Positions 49,484 to 57,233 of a stretch of DNA of 64,000 nt are shown one piece after another. Made by a program: the position numbers and the translations under genes. Where the stretch lies: the NCBI GenBank assembly GCA_036394995.1, contig DASWED010000060.1, positions 14,438-78,437 of the forward strand, in the 5' to 3' direction. The notes under the pieces were generated by a model. The model ran no database searches. It was not told where the DNA came from and saw only the letters and a list, made by a program, of their open reading frames with translations. Positions within the stretch are counted from its first letter, which is position 1; the number at the start of each line of letters is the position of its first letter. Source of the DNA: DASWED01 sp036394995 (lineage in GTDB: Bacteria; Actinomycetota; UBA4738; JACQTL01).

Positions 49484-50502
49484 GCCTGGTCTCCCGTTCC
49501 TCGCGTGACTCGCTCCGCAGGCCTGTACACCTTCCGGGGCCGCCCGGCCTCCCCTTTGATCAAGGATGTGGACACCAGGCCCTCTCGCTCCAATTGCCCG
49601 AAGACCTGGACGGCCCGGGATCGGGTCCAGCCCAGGCGCCGGAGCAAGTCCTCGTCCGATGCGCTCGCCGCGCCGAGCGATTCGAGCTCGTTGAGCAGGG
49701 TTCGCGCCGGCCCGCTCAATCTCGAGAGACGCTCCAATCGCTCGTCCCGAGATCGCGCGATGTCGACGGTCGACCGGCCCCCCTGGACGGCTTCCCGAGC
49801 CAGGGCGAGGAGCCGTCGCGGATTCCCTTCGTCGAGTTTCGACGCCAGGGCCTTCCCGCGCGAGCCGACCCGCGCTTCCAGGAAGCGCTTCCTCTGATCC
49901 TCGGAAAGCGGCTGGAGGTCGATGCGCGCGTCGAAGAACGCATCGGCCGGCGGCCTGAGGTAGGCGCCGGCCTCGGACGGCGTGACCGCGAGCACCCACG
50001 TCAGTGGCACCTGCCACAGCTCGTCGCGCAGGCGGCCGAACAGCGTCTGTCCAATCGGGTTCGCCTGGAGGTCGTCGACCAGGATCACCCGCTGCCCGTC
50101 CGTCGCCGCGTCGTGGAGGCGAGCGACCAGGTTGGGAAGCTCGAGCGAGTCCTCGATCAGGGGCTTCCTCGTGAACGTGCCGCGGGTGACGTCGACAGCG
50201 CTCGGGCCCGTCACCACCGGCCGCAGCCCTGCCCGGTGGCGCACCAGGTCCAGGAAGGTCCGCGCGTCCGACGCCAGGCCCCCCTCGACGAAGACGGGAG
50301 GCGGTGAGTCGGGATGACGGCGCCGGAGCTCGAGCGCCAGCTGGCGCAGCATGCTCGTCTTCCCCGCCCCACGTTCGCCGATCAGGAGCGTGTTCAGCCG
50401 GCGCTCCGTGGCGGTGAGCAACCGCTCGAACTCTTCCTCCCGACCGGCGAAGATGGCGCGATCGACGTCGTTGTCCAGGAGCGGTCGTCCGGTCAGGTCC
50501 AT
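49480..50502 (-). CDS. AAA ATPase with C-terminal winged-helix domain (ORC/Cdc6-like fold)
   Basis: A 340-residue protein. N-terminal AREEEFERL-type box (IFAGREEEFERLL), Walker A LIGERGAGKTSML near residue 43, Walker B RVILVDDLQ near residue 148, then a lid and a C-terminal winged helix (about 265-335, SDEDLLRRLGWTRSRAVQVF), an architecture shared with archaeal ATPases and Orc1/Cdc6. The start is the ATG 22 codons into the longest frame, because a -35/-10 pair places transcription right at it. It precedes the second ATPase in a two-gene operon. DNA binding is likely. Confidence 0.78.
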   Translation of the reverse strand: MDLTGRPLLDNDVDRAIFAGREEEFERLLTATERRLNTLLIGERGAGKTSMLRQLALELRRRHPDSPPPVFVEGGLASDARTFLDLVRHRAGLRPVVTGPSAVDVTRGTFTRKPLIEDSLELPNLVARLHDAATDGQRVILVDDLQANPIGQTLFGRLRDELWQVPLTWVLAVTPSEAGAYLRPPADAFFDARIDLQPLSEDQRKRFLEARVGSRGKALASKLDEGNPRRLLALAREAVQGGRSTVDIARSRDERLERLSRLSGPARTLLNELESLGAASASDEDLLRRLGWTRSRAVQVFGQLEREGLVSTSLIKGEAGRPRKVYRPAERVTRGTGDQA

Positions 50503-50538
50503 GTATCGAAACTTACAGTAAGAAGCGTTAGCTGTCAC
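50503..50538 (-). promoter_or_regulatory. Promoter with CTTAC-A-GTAAG operator for the ATPase pair
   Basis: On the minus strand GTGACA (50538-50533), 17 bp, TAAGTT (50515-50510), then seven bases to ATG (leaderless). The -10 overlaps an 11-bp palindrome CTTAC-N-GTAAG (50512-50522), an AT-rich site in a GC-rich genome and a probable repressor operator. Confidence 0.55.
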
Positions 50539-50578
50539 CCGGCCTCCCGGGAGGGCGGGCGGGAACACTCGCGAAGGC

Positions 50579-50584
50579 TACACT
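50579..50584 (+). promoter_or_regulatory. -10 element upstream of the leader-peptide attenuator
   Basis: TACACT; predicts transcription start near 50591 and a leader of about 180 bases before the GNAT gene, unlike the leaderless genes in this window. Confidence 0.5.
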
Positions 50585-50626
50585 TCGGGACCGGAAGCGC
50601 TGAACGTCTGGAAGGAGGGATGTGAC

Positions 50627-50674
50627 GTGAACGAGATCGCTCGAAGGCTGCGTCGTCCCTCCATGGCTGCCTGA
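50627..50674 (+). CDS. 15-codon leader peptide (uORF) of an attenuator
   Basis: GTG AAC GAG ... TGA encodes MNEIARRLRRPSMAA. AAGGAGG sits seven bases upstream, the strongest ribosome-binding site nearby. Four Arg codons occur in the middle. It is followed at once by mutually exclusive stem-loops and a terminator. GGAGGGA of its own SD (50614-50620) is also exactly complementary to TCCCTCC inside the uORF (50656-50662). This is the layout of ribosome-mediated attenuation, as in whiB7 and erm leaders. Confidence 0.6.
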   Translation: MNEIARRLRRPSMAA

Positions 50675-50680
50675 GCCGTC

Positions 50681-50706
50681 CCCTCGGACCGTGGCCGCCC
50701 CGAGGG
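50681..50706 (+). promoter_or_regulatory. Anti-terminator stem
   Basis: CCCTCGG (50681-50687) can pair with CCGAGGG (50700-50706). This uses the loop and part of the 3' arm of the terminator, so the two structures exclude each other. Confidence 0.5.
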
Positions 50707-50720
50707 CGGCCATTTCCGTT
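50692..50720 (+). terminator. Intrinsic terminator between leader peptide and GNAT gene
   Basis: TGGCCGCCC (50692-50700), loop CGA, GGGCGGCCA (50704-50712), then TTTCCGTTT. A nine-pair GC stem with a U-rich tail, placed 54 bases before the start of the downstream gene, so it would cut transcription before it. Confidence 0.75.
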
Positions 50721-50773
50721 TCCGCCCATTGCGGGGGTTGCCGACTCGAACCCCGCGCGTCGAAAGGACGTCC

Positions 50774-51403
50774 GTGACCCATTCAGACGTTTCGACCGCC
50801 TCACCCGCCTCCGACTCGTCGCCGACGCGCCCGGAGGAGGTCCAGCTCCTGCGGGGGACATTGGTGCGTCTCGCGGCGTGGGAGCCGGAGCAGGATGCGA
50901 AGGCCTACGCCTCCTGGAGCGACGACATCCGGTTCGTTCGTCTGGGGTTCGATTCCCCGGCCCGGCCCTTGTCCGTCGGGGAGGCGCGGGCGAACCTGGA
51001 ACGGCGCATGACCCTGTGGCCGGAGAGCGTCGAGTTCGCCGTCCGGCCCCTGGAGGGCGAGGGCCTGCTGGGCGAGGCCCGCCTCTACGACATCCAGTGG
51101 AACCACCGCACCGCGGTCGCCGGCCTCGGCATCGGCCGGCCCGACGACTGGGGCAAGGGGTACGGGACCGACGTGATGCGCCTGCTGCTCCGGTACGGCT
51201 TCGACGAGCTGAACCTCCACCGGATCTGGCTGGACACGTTCGGCTACAACGAGCGCGCCATCGCGATGTACCGGCGGCTGGGGTTCGTCGAGGAGGGTCG
51301 CCTGCGTGAGCACCTCGAGCGCGACGGCCGCCGGTACGACGTGGTGCTCATGGGCATGCTCAGAGATGAGTACGAGACGAGCGCGGCGACCGCTCAGCCC
51401 TAG
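50774..51403 (+). CDS. GNAT acetyltransferase, RimJ/RimL type, under attenuator control
   Basis: A 209-residue GNAT of the RimJ/RimL (ribosomal-protein/aminoglycoside) class: LRGTLVRLAAWEPEQDAKAYASW at the start, LGIGRPDDWGKGYGTDVMRLLL at the acetyl-CoA loop, and LHRIWLDTFGYNERAIAMYRRLGFVEEGRLREH. Substrates include protein N-termini and aminoglycosides. GTG start with AAGGAC six bases upstream. A leader peptide and terminator precede it, suggesting induction by translation inhibitors; that is inference. It overlaps the end of the converging secreted-protein gene by four bases. Confidence 0.87.
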   Translation: MTHSDVSTASPASDSSPTRPEEVQLLRGTLVRLAAWEPEQDAKAYASWSDDIRFVRLGFDSPARPLSVGEARANLERRMTLWPESVEFAVRPLEGEGLLGEARLYDIQWNHRTAVAGLGIGRPDDWGKGYGTDVMRLLLRYGFDELNLHRIWLDTFGYNERAIAMYRRLGFVEEGRLREHLERDGRRYDVVLMGMLRDEYETSAATAQP

Positions 51404-52749
51404 GTGAGCCGAGCGGTCTGGAGCGTTTCGGCCGCGTACGCCGTGATCTTGATGTAGTTCAGCTGGACGCCCACGTTCGACTCCTGGCACAGCAGGCGGA
51501 CGTCCGACCGCTCCGAGAACGTCCGGTGCAGGGCCAGCACGAACGGCTGGATGTGGTCGATCGTCCCGATGGGCGACATCTGGAGGTCGACCTCGTCGTA
51601 CTTCCCCGTCGCCGCGAGCCGGCACCGCACCAAGGGGAACGTGTTCACCGTGTTGTCCACCCAGGCCTTCGCCGTCATGAGGTAGTGCCCCGGCGGGAGC
51701 GACATGGACGTCACCTGGGTGAACGTCGAGCTCGCGGTGACGTCGGCCGGTCCGTCGTAGAACCCCGAGTACACCTTCGGGGCCTGGTCGTCGGGGATCG
51801 GCGCGAAGTGCTGGCTCGTGGCGAGATCCTGGTTGCGGTACGCGCCCGCCCGGATCGCGGTGAGCCGGAGGAAGCGGAGCTCGTCGGTGCCGGGCGGCTG
51901 ACCGGAGGCGCACAGCAGGACGACGGCGTCCCCGGAGCCGAAGGTGTGGATCACCTGCAGGGCGAGCGGGAGCCGGTCCGCGATGCCCCCCTCCGCGTTG
52001 TTCGCCCCCGCGATGCGGTCGAGGTCCCCGCCGGCCGTCAGGCGGCACGTCCACGTCGCCCCGGAGCTCGGGGCGGCCGACTGCGCCACCGCCTTGGCCG
52101 TCACGCTCCACCTCCCGGCGGGGAGCCGTAACGTGGCCACGGCCGCCTCGGTGCTGTTACCGGGCATCGACACGGGTCCCTGGTCGAACCCGGTGATGGC
52201 CCGGGTCCTGCTGCCGGGGGAGCCGAAGGCCGCCTGCCCGCCCACCCGGAGGTTCCGGACGGTGAGGGCGCCCGTCTTGAACGCGATGATCCGGATGTTC
52301 TCCACCACGATGTCGCCCGTCGAGCCCGCGGAGCCGCATCGCAGCAGGGCCCGGCCGTCCGAGTCGAAGTGGTGGGACACGGCCAGCAGGAACGCCTCCC
52401 GCGACGAGTCGCCGCCGGCCCCAATGGGCGCCGCGCGGATCTCGTCCGCGTCGGCCCCCGCCGTCAACCGGCACCCGGTCGGGACGAACGTGGAGAGCTC
52501 GGCGAGGGTGTTCCGGAGCACCCCCTTGGCGTAGAAGGTCCAGTTGCCCCGCGGAACAGCCAGGTGGGCCACGGTGCCGAAGGTGCTGCCGCCCTGGACG
52601 TCCACGGGACCGACGAGCTTCCCGGCCCGCATGACCGGCTGGACGGTCGTCCCCACGGCGAACGGCGCGGGGACGAACATCAGGACGGTCAGGACCGTGA
52701 CTGCGATCGCGATCGCGCGGACTCGAAGGGATGGTCGGGACCGTTCCAC
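51400..52749 (-). CDS. Secreted three-repeat beta-sandwich-like protein, unknown function
   Basis: A 449-residue exported protein: basic n-region and hydrophobic core (residues 5-32), then three repeats of about 130 residues. Each has STxxxVxxLxxPxGxWxxxAKA, then a Cys-containing CRLTAGxDxDxI segment and a second Cys near LLC/LRC, ending with an IRIIAFKTG-like strand. The third repeat reads FTQVTSMSLPPGHYLMTAKA. The paired cysteines per repeat suggest disulfides. GGAGG lies five bases before the GTG. No enzyme motif is seen. Confidence 0.75.
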   Translation of the reverse strand: MERSRPSLRVRAIAIAVTVLTVLMFVPAPFAVGTTVQPVMRAGKLVGPVDVQGGSTFGTVAHLAVPRGNWTFYAKGVLRNTLAELSTFVPTGCRLTAGADADEIRAAPIGAGGDSSREAFLLAVSHHFDSDGRALLRCGSAGSTGDIVVENIRIIAFKTGALTVRNLRVGGQAAFGSPGSRTRAITGFDQGPVSMPGNSTEAAVATLRLPAGRWSVTAKAVAQSAAPSSGATWTCRLTAGGDLDRIAGANNAEGGIADRLPLALQVIHTFGSGDAVVLLCASGQPPGTDELRFLRLTAIRAGAYRNQDLATSQHFAPIPDDQAPKVYSGFYDGPADVTASSTFTQVTSMSLPPGHYLMTAKAWVDNTVNTFPLVRCRLAATGKYDEVDLQMSPIGTIDHIQPFVLALHRTFSERSDVRLLCQESNVGVQLNYIKITAYAAETLQTARLT

Positions 52750-52845
52750 GGGCACCTCCGTCGTGGGTGGCGACCCGGCCGTGGGGCGCGGATCAGGCCC
52801 CCATCCTTCATCCCGTTGCGCGAAAGAGCAAGCGAAAAGCCCCAG

Positions 52846-52851
52846 TATCAT
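52846..52851 (+). promoter_or_regulatory. -10 element of leaderless promoter (double-hotdog gene)
   Basis: TATCAT ending six bases before the GTG at 52858. Confidence 0.5.
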
Positions 52852-52857
52852 CGGTCG

Positions 52858-54021
52858 GTGGCCGAGCGAGCGGTGTCGCTGGAACACCCGGACGGCGAGG
52901 GGGTGCGGGCCCACGTCTCCCAGGAGCCCGTGCGGGGCGGGTACGCGGATCCGTCGGTCCTCGGGTTCAGCGGGCTGGAGCGGATGCGGGTCTCGATCCG
53001 GGGGCTGCTCCCGGCGCCGCCGATCTATCACCTCACGGGCCTCCGGGTCGTGCAGGCCGACGAGACGTCGTCGACGTTCGTGATGCCGGCCTCGCCCTGG
53101 TTCCGGACCCCGGCCGGTGTGTTCTCATCCGGGACCCTGGCGTTCCTGGCGGACGCGCCGCTGGGGAGTGCCATCGCCGTGGCCCTCCCGCCGGGCCAAC
53201 TGCTGGTGACGTCCGACCTGTCGATGAACTACCTCCGTCCGGCGTCCACGGCCAGCGGGGAGCTGGTGGGGCGGGCCCAGCTGATCCACGCCGGGTCGAG
53301 GCTCGGCCTGTCCGAGATCCGGATCGAGGACGCCGAGGGCCGGCTCCTGGCACACGGCACCACCCGGTGCTTCCTGTTCCGGCCGATGTCGCCGCCGCCC
53401 GAGCCGCCGGACCCGGCCTCGCTGACCCGCTACGCGCCCGAGTACCCGACGCCCGACCCCTATCTCCGCCCCGCTCCCGGCGACGTGGTCCCCCAGGAGG
53501 TCTGGGACACCACGAGCGGCCTCGACGTGCACCGGGCCCTCATCGCCCGGGAGCTGCCCGCGCCGCCGCTGCACTATCTGACCGGCGGTCGGTTCACCGA
53601 GGTGGAGGAGGGCACCGCAGTGTTCGTCCAGCCCTCGACGGAATGGCTGAACAGCCCGGCCCGGGCCATGTACGGGGGCGCGATCGCGTTCGTGGCCGAC
53701 CTGGCGCTGGCCGGCGCCGTGCACACCACGCTGCCGGCCCGGACCGTGTTCGCCCCGCTGGATCTGAAGGTCAACTTCGTCCGGCGGGTGTTCGCCGACG
53801 GGCGGGACCTCACCGCCCGGGCGCACGTCACGCACCGGGGGCGGTCGCTGGCCGTGGCCACGTGCGAGGTCCTGAACGCCGACGGCAAGCGGGTCGCGGT
53901 GGCCAGTGGCTCCAGCGTGATCCTGGCCGGCCGGTCGTGGACGGCCGAGCGGCCGGTGGTTCCCGAGGACGAGGCGGAGAGCGGGGGGGACGAACCCGCC
54001 GACGACGGACCCGCCGGGTAG
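52858..54021 (+). CDS. Double-hotdog thioesterase-like protein (PaaI superfamily)
   Basis: A 387-residue tandem hotdog protein. Domain 1 (about 40-170) and domain 2 (about 225-360) each have the PaaI pattern: FxxPASPWFRTPAGVFSSGTLAFLADAPLG, and VQPSTEWLNSPARAMYGGAIAFVADLAL. The family hydrolyses acyl-CoA thioesters. The usual acidic/His catalytic residues at the start of the long helix are degenerate (the HGG of PaaI is SSG and YGG), so activity is uncertain. GTG six bases after TATCAT (leaderless). Adjacent genes do not indicate the pathway. Confidence 0.82.
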   Translation: MAERAVSLEHPDGEGVRAHVSQEPVRGGYADPSVLGFSGLERMRVSIRGLLPAPPIYHLTGLRVVQADETSSTFVMPASPWFRTPAGVFSSGTLAFLADAPLGSAIAVALPPGQLLVTSDLSMNYLRPASTASGELVGRAQLIHAGSRLGLSEIRIEDAEGRLLAHGTTRCFLFRPMSPPPEPPDPASLTRYAPEYPTPDPYLRPAPGDVVPQEVWDTTSGLDVHRALIARELPAPPLHYLTGGRFTEVEEGTAVFVQPSTEWLNSPARAMYGGAIAFVADLALAGAVHTTLPARTVFAPLDLKVNFVRRVFADGRDLTARAHVTHRGRSLAVATCEVLNADGKRVAVASGSSVILAGRSWTAERPVVPEDEAESGGDEPADDGPAG

Positions 54022-54051
54022 CGGGAGCGCGGTCGGCGGCGGCCCGGTCGG

Positions 54052-54057
54052 TACACT
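54052..54057 (+). promoter_or_regulatory. -10 element of leaderless promoter (foldase lipoprotein)
   Basis: TACACT ending seven bases before the GTG at 54065. Confidence 0.5.
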
Positions 54058-54064
54058 TTCGCGG

Positions 54065-55078
54065 GTGTCCCCGCGCGTGCTCGTCCGGCTTCTCGCTCCC
54101 GTCGTGGCCCTGGCCCTGGGCCTCACGGCGTGCGGCGACGCGTTCCACCGCCCCGCCGCCCTGGTGAACGGACTCCGGATCTCCGACGACGAGCTCCGGG
54201 CGGAGGTCCCGCTGACGAAGGTCCTGGCGGCGCTGTCACGGCAGTCTGGTCCGTGCGGCGCCGGCGCTCAGGGCGAGTCCGCGCGCGCCACGTGCTCGCG
54301 CGTGGCACTGGGCCTGCTCATCGAGCTCGACGTGGTGCGGCCGTTCGCCGACCGGCACGGGGTGTCGGTCTCGGAGCGGGAGATCTCGGACACGATCGAA
54401 CGAGTCCGGGATCCGAGCAGCGGGCTGGGGTCGGACCAGCTGGACGCCCTGCTGAAGCGATACGGCGTCACGGGGGGCGGGTTCCGCCGCCTGGTCCGGG
54501 AACAGCGGTTTCTGGGCGCCGTCCGCGAGGCGGTGGCCGCGGCGACCCTCACCGAGGGGCAGCTCCGAGCCGCCTACGAGCACCACAAGCTGGACTTCAC
54601 CGAGCTCCACGCCGCGCACATCCTGGTGGGCACGGAGCAGGAGGCCGACCGCATCTCCGCGCAGGTCACCCCCGAGAACTTCGCCGAGCTCGCGAAGAAG
54701 TTCTCGATCGATCGCGGATCCGGCGAACAGGGAGGCGACCTCGGGACCATCCCCGCCGGGCGCCTCGACACCCAGTTCGTCCAGGGTGCCCTGGCGCTCT
54801 CCCCCGGGGAGATCAGCAAGCCGGTGCAGACGCAGTTCGGGTGGCACATCATTCGCCTGATCTCGGTCCACACGCAGCCGTTCGAGGAGGTCAGGGGCCA
54901 GCTCCTGGCGGGGCTGTCGGACCAGGCCTTCAACACGTGGCTCACCCGGCAGTACCGCGACGGCGACATCGACGTGAACCCCCGGTACGGCCGGTTCGAC
55001 CCGGCGTCGGGCGGGGTCGTGCCGCTGAACAGCACGTCGACGTCCGCGGCGCCGACCCCCTCGCCCGCCCCGTCGTGA
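54065..55078 (+). CDS. PpiC/SurA-type peptidyl-prolyl isomerase lipoprotein
   Basis: A 337-residue lipoprotein foldase. Lipobox LTAC (Cys23), SurA-like N-terminal helical domain (residues 30-180), parvulin domain (about 180-270: LHAAHILVGTEQEADRI, FAELAKKFSIDRGSGEQGGDLG, FGWHIIRLISV), then a Ser/Thr/Pro tail. It catalyses prolyl isomerisation of exported proteins at the outer face. GTG start seven bases after TACACT. Its stop overlaps the mazG GTG (GTGA), so the two are coupled. Confidence 0.92.
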   Translation: MSPRVLVRLLAPVVALALGLTACGDAFHRPAALVNGLRISDDELRAEVPLTKVLAALSRQSGPCGAGAQGESARATCSRVALGLLIELDVVRPFADRHGVSVSEREISDTIERVRDPSSGLGSDQLDALLKRYGVTGGGFRRLVREQRFLGAVREAVAAATLTEGQLRAAYEHHKLDFTELHAAHILVGTEQEADRISAQVTPENFAELAKKFSIDRGSGEQGGDLGTIPAGRLDTQFVQGALALSPGEISKPVQTQFGWHIIRLISVHTQPFEEVRGQLLAGLSDQAFNTWLTRQYRDGDIDVNPRYGRFDPASGGVVPLNSTSTSAAPTPSPAPS

Positions 55079-55905
55079 GCCCGGAGACGGCGGCGCCCGG
55101 CGGACGACCCGAGGGCGTCCCGGACGGCCCGGTCCCGTCGTCCCGCGGCGGCGAGCGCCTCCTGGACCTGGTCCGGATCATGGCGAAGCTGCGGGGTCCC
55201 GGAGGATGCCCGTGGGACGCGGAGCAGGACCACCGCTCGCTGGCCCGGCACCTGCTGGAGGAGGCCCACGAGGTGCTCGACGCCATCGACGCCGGGGACT
55301 CCGATCTGCTGAAGGAGGAGCTCGGCGACCTGCTGCTCCAGGTGGTGTTCCACGCCCAGATGGCCGCCGACGAGGGCCGGTGGGACGTCGACGACGTGGC
55401 CGAGGGGATCGTCCGCAAGCTCATCCGGCGCCATCCGCACGTGTTCGGCGACGTGACGGTGTCGGGCGCCGGCGAGGTCCTCGTGAACTGGGAGCGCATC
55501 AAGGCCGACGAGAAGGGGCCGAAGGCGCTGGAGGACGACATCCCGGCGACGCTCCCCGCGCTGGCCCGCGCCTCGAAGGTCCAGCGCCGCGCCGCCGGAT
55601 GGGGCTTCGAGTGGCGAACCCGTGAGGGGGCGCTGGAGGCCCTGCACGAGGAGGTCGGCGAGCTCGAGCGGGCCGAGGACCCCGACAACGCGGAGGAGGA
55701 GATCGGCGACGTCCTGTTCGCCACGGTGGCCGTGGCCCGCCGCCTCGGGGTCGATCCCGAGTCCGCCCTCCGCCGGACGGTCCGCGGGTTCGCCGAGCGC
55801 TACGAGCGGTTCACCGAGCTGGCGCGCGAACGCGGCCTGGCGGTCGAGGCGATGTCCGAACAGGAGGTCCGGAAGCTGTTCCGGGAAGCTCGCGCGACGA
55901 GCTGA
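55075..55905 (+). CDS. mazG: Nucleoside triphosphate pyrophosphohydrolase
   Basis: A 276-residue MazG. Two tandem MazG repeats: GPGGCPWDAEQDHRSLARHLLEEAHEVLDAI, with ELGDLLLQVVFHA, and LEALHEEVGELERAED ... EIGDVLFATVAVARRLG; the Mg-binding EExxE/ExxD pattern is present in both. It removes non-canonical NTPs and can modulate (p)ppGpp. The GTG overlaps the foldase stop. The last codons fall inside a 47-bp sequence repeated at 60883. Confidence 0.95.
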   Translation: MSPETAAPGGRPEGVPDGPVPSSRGGERLLDLVRIMAKLRGPGGCPWDAEQDHRSLARHLLEEAHEVLDAIDAGDSDLLKEELGDLLLQVVFHAQMAADEGRWDVDDVAEGIVRKLIRRHPHVFGDVTVSGAGEVLVNWERIKADEKGPKALEDDIPATLPALARASKVQRRAAGWGFEWRTREGALEALHEEVGELERAEDPDNAEEEIGDVLFATVAVARRLGVDPESALRRTVRGFAERYERFTELARERGLAVEAMSEQEVRKLFREARATS

Positions 55906-55943
55906 CCGCGTCCCACGGGGAGGATCTTCACCGGGCGCTTGGT
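55897..55943 (+). repeat. 47-bp direct repeat, left copy
   Basis: Starts ACGAGCTGACCGCG, covering the last mazG codons and the stop, and ends GCGCTTGGT. It matches 60883-60929 with two mismatches. It abuts a truncated Ig-like gene remnant. Confidence 0.85.
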
Positions 55944-56022
55944 TTCCACCGAGTTCCTCACGCCATCAAGCCATGCTCTTGCTGCGCGCGTATTGACCCG
56001 GACGCGGCGGTCTATCAGGATC

Positions 56023-56136
56023 GTTGCGGCCACGTCCTCTCTCGCCACAGGCCGGCACAAGATCGTGGCCCGCTACAGCGGCGACGCGAACTACGCGCAT
56101 CGCCACGCAAGCACGACGCAGCGAGTCACGAGCTGA
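56023..56136 (+). pseudogene. Remnant of a bacterial Ig-like repeat protein (C-terminal end)
   Basis: The frame reads ATSSLATGRHKIVARYSGDA then NYAHRHASTTQRVTS and a stop. This matches the end of a Big_3_5-type Ig-like repeat (pattern SLxxGxHxIxAxYSGDxN). No start or upstream domain exists; the fragment follows the left 47-bp repeat, so it is the stump of a truncated surface protein. Confidence 0.6.
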
Positions 56137-56303
56137 TGGGGGACGGACCGGGGGCGCCTACGGCACTTCGGTGGGGCGCCGGGCCAGGTCGTGGACGAGT
56201 CGACACCACTCGAGGCGCGGGATGGCGCACCTACCAATGAGTAGGTTCGAATAGTGTTCTCTCATCAGGTCCACCGCCAACCCGTTCGCTTCTCGGGATT
56301 CGC

Positions 56304-57209
56304 ATGACGAGTGAACCAACGATTCGGCGCGCCAATGCCGACGACGTCGACGCGTGTCACACGGTGATGTGGAGATCCGTCACCGACTTCGGCGTGCGGA
56401 ACGGGACCCCCCTGCCCGGTACGGCCGCGGAGTGGTGGGCGTCCGACGAGCAGCTGCAGCGTTTCCTGGCCAGGCACGCGGCCGAGTGGTGGGTGACCGA
56501 AGAGCCGGACGAGGGGATCGTCGGTTACGCCAGGTCCATCGAACGCGGAGGACTGTTCGAGCTGACCGAGTTCTTCGTCGTGCCGGGACGCCAGTCCGGC
56601 GGCGTCGGGCGGGCGCTCATCGAACGAGCGTTTCCGGTCGGCCGCGGGGCCGTTCGTTCGATCATCGCGACCACGGACGTCCGCGCGCTCGCCCGGTACT
56701 ACGGCGCAGGGACGGTCCCGCGCTTCCCCCTGCTCACGCTCGTCGGCGCACCGGCGGCCGGCGAGGTCGGTGGTGATCTGACCCCGAAGGAGATCGATCC
56801 CGAGTCGCCGGCGGACAGAACGGCGATCCGTGAGATCGAGCGATTCGTCCTCGAACACCCACGAGGGGAGGCCGAGATCCGGTGGCTGCGGGAGCAGCGC
56901 GAGGGCTACCTCTACCTGCGCGGCCGGGAGGCGGTCGGGTTCGCGTTCGTGGGCACCGGCGGCACGGGCCCGATCGCCGCCCTCGATGCGGACGACCTCC
57001 CGGACATCCTCCTGCATGTCGAAGACCGGGCCCGCATCCTCGGTATCGAGCGGATCGAGCTGCAGCTGCCCGCGCCGAACGAGGTGGGCATCCGGCACCT
57101 GCTCGGCCGCGGGTTTCGTTTCGATCCATGGGTGAACCTGCTCATGTCGAGCCGGCCGTTCGGTCGGTTCGACCGGCTCGTCCCGTTCGGTCCGCCGATG
57201 TTCCTGTAG
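56304..57209 (+). CDS. Tandem GNAT-domain acetyltransferase
   Basis: A 301-residue protein with two GNAT modules, residues 1-150 and about 150-300. The first has the intact acetyl-CoA loop VVPGRQSGGVGRALIER; the second (for example GREAVGFAFVGTGGTG and VGIRHLLGRGFRF) has lost a clear loop and is probably structural. Such double GNATs occur in mycothiol synthase-like enzymes. The ATG at 56304 is supported by the TSEPTIRRANADD start. The segment lies between the 47-bp repeats. Confidence 0.82.
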   Translation: MTSEPTIRRANADDVDACHTVMWRSVTDFGVRNGTPLPGTAAEWWASDEQLQRFLARHAAEWWVTEEPDEGIVGYARSIERGGLFELTEFFVVPGRQSGGVGRALIERAFPVGRGAVRSIIATTDVRALARYYGAGTVPRFPLLTLVGAPAAGEVGGDLTPKEIDPESPADRTAIREIERFVLEHPRGEAEIRWLREQREGYLYLRGREAVGFAFVGTGGTGPIAALDADDLPDILLHVEDRARILGIERIELQLPAPNEVGIRHLLGRGFRFDPWVNLLMSSRPFGRFDRLVPFGPPMFL

Positions 57210-57233
57210 CGACGGGCGCGCCTGACCCCCGCG

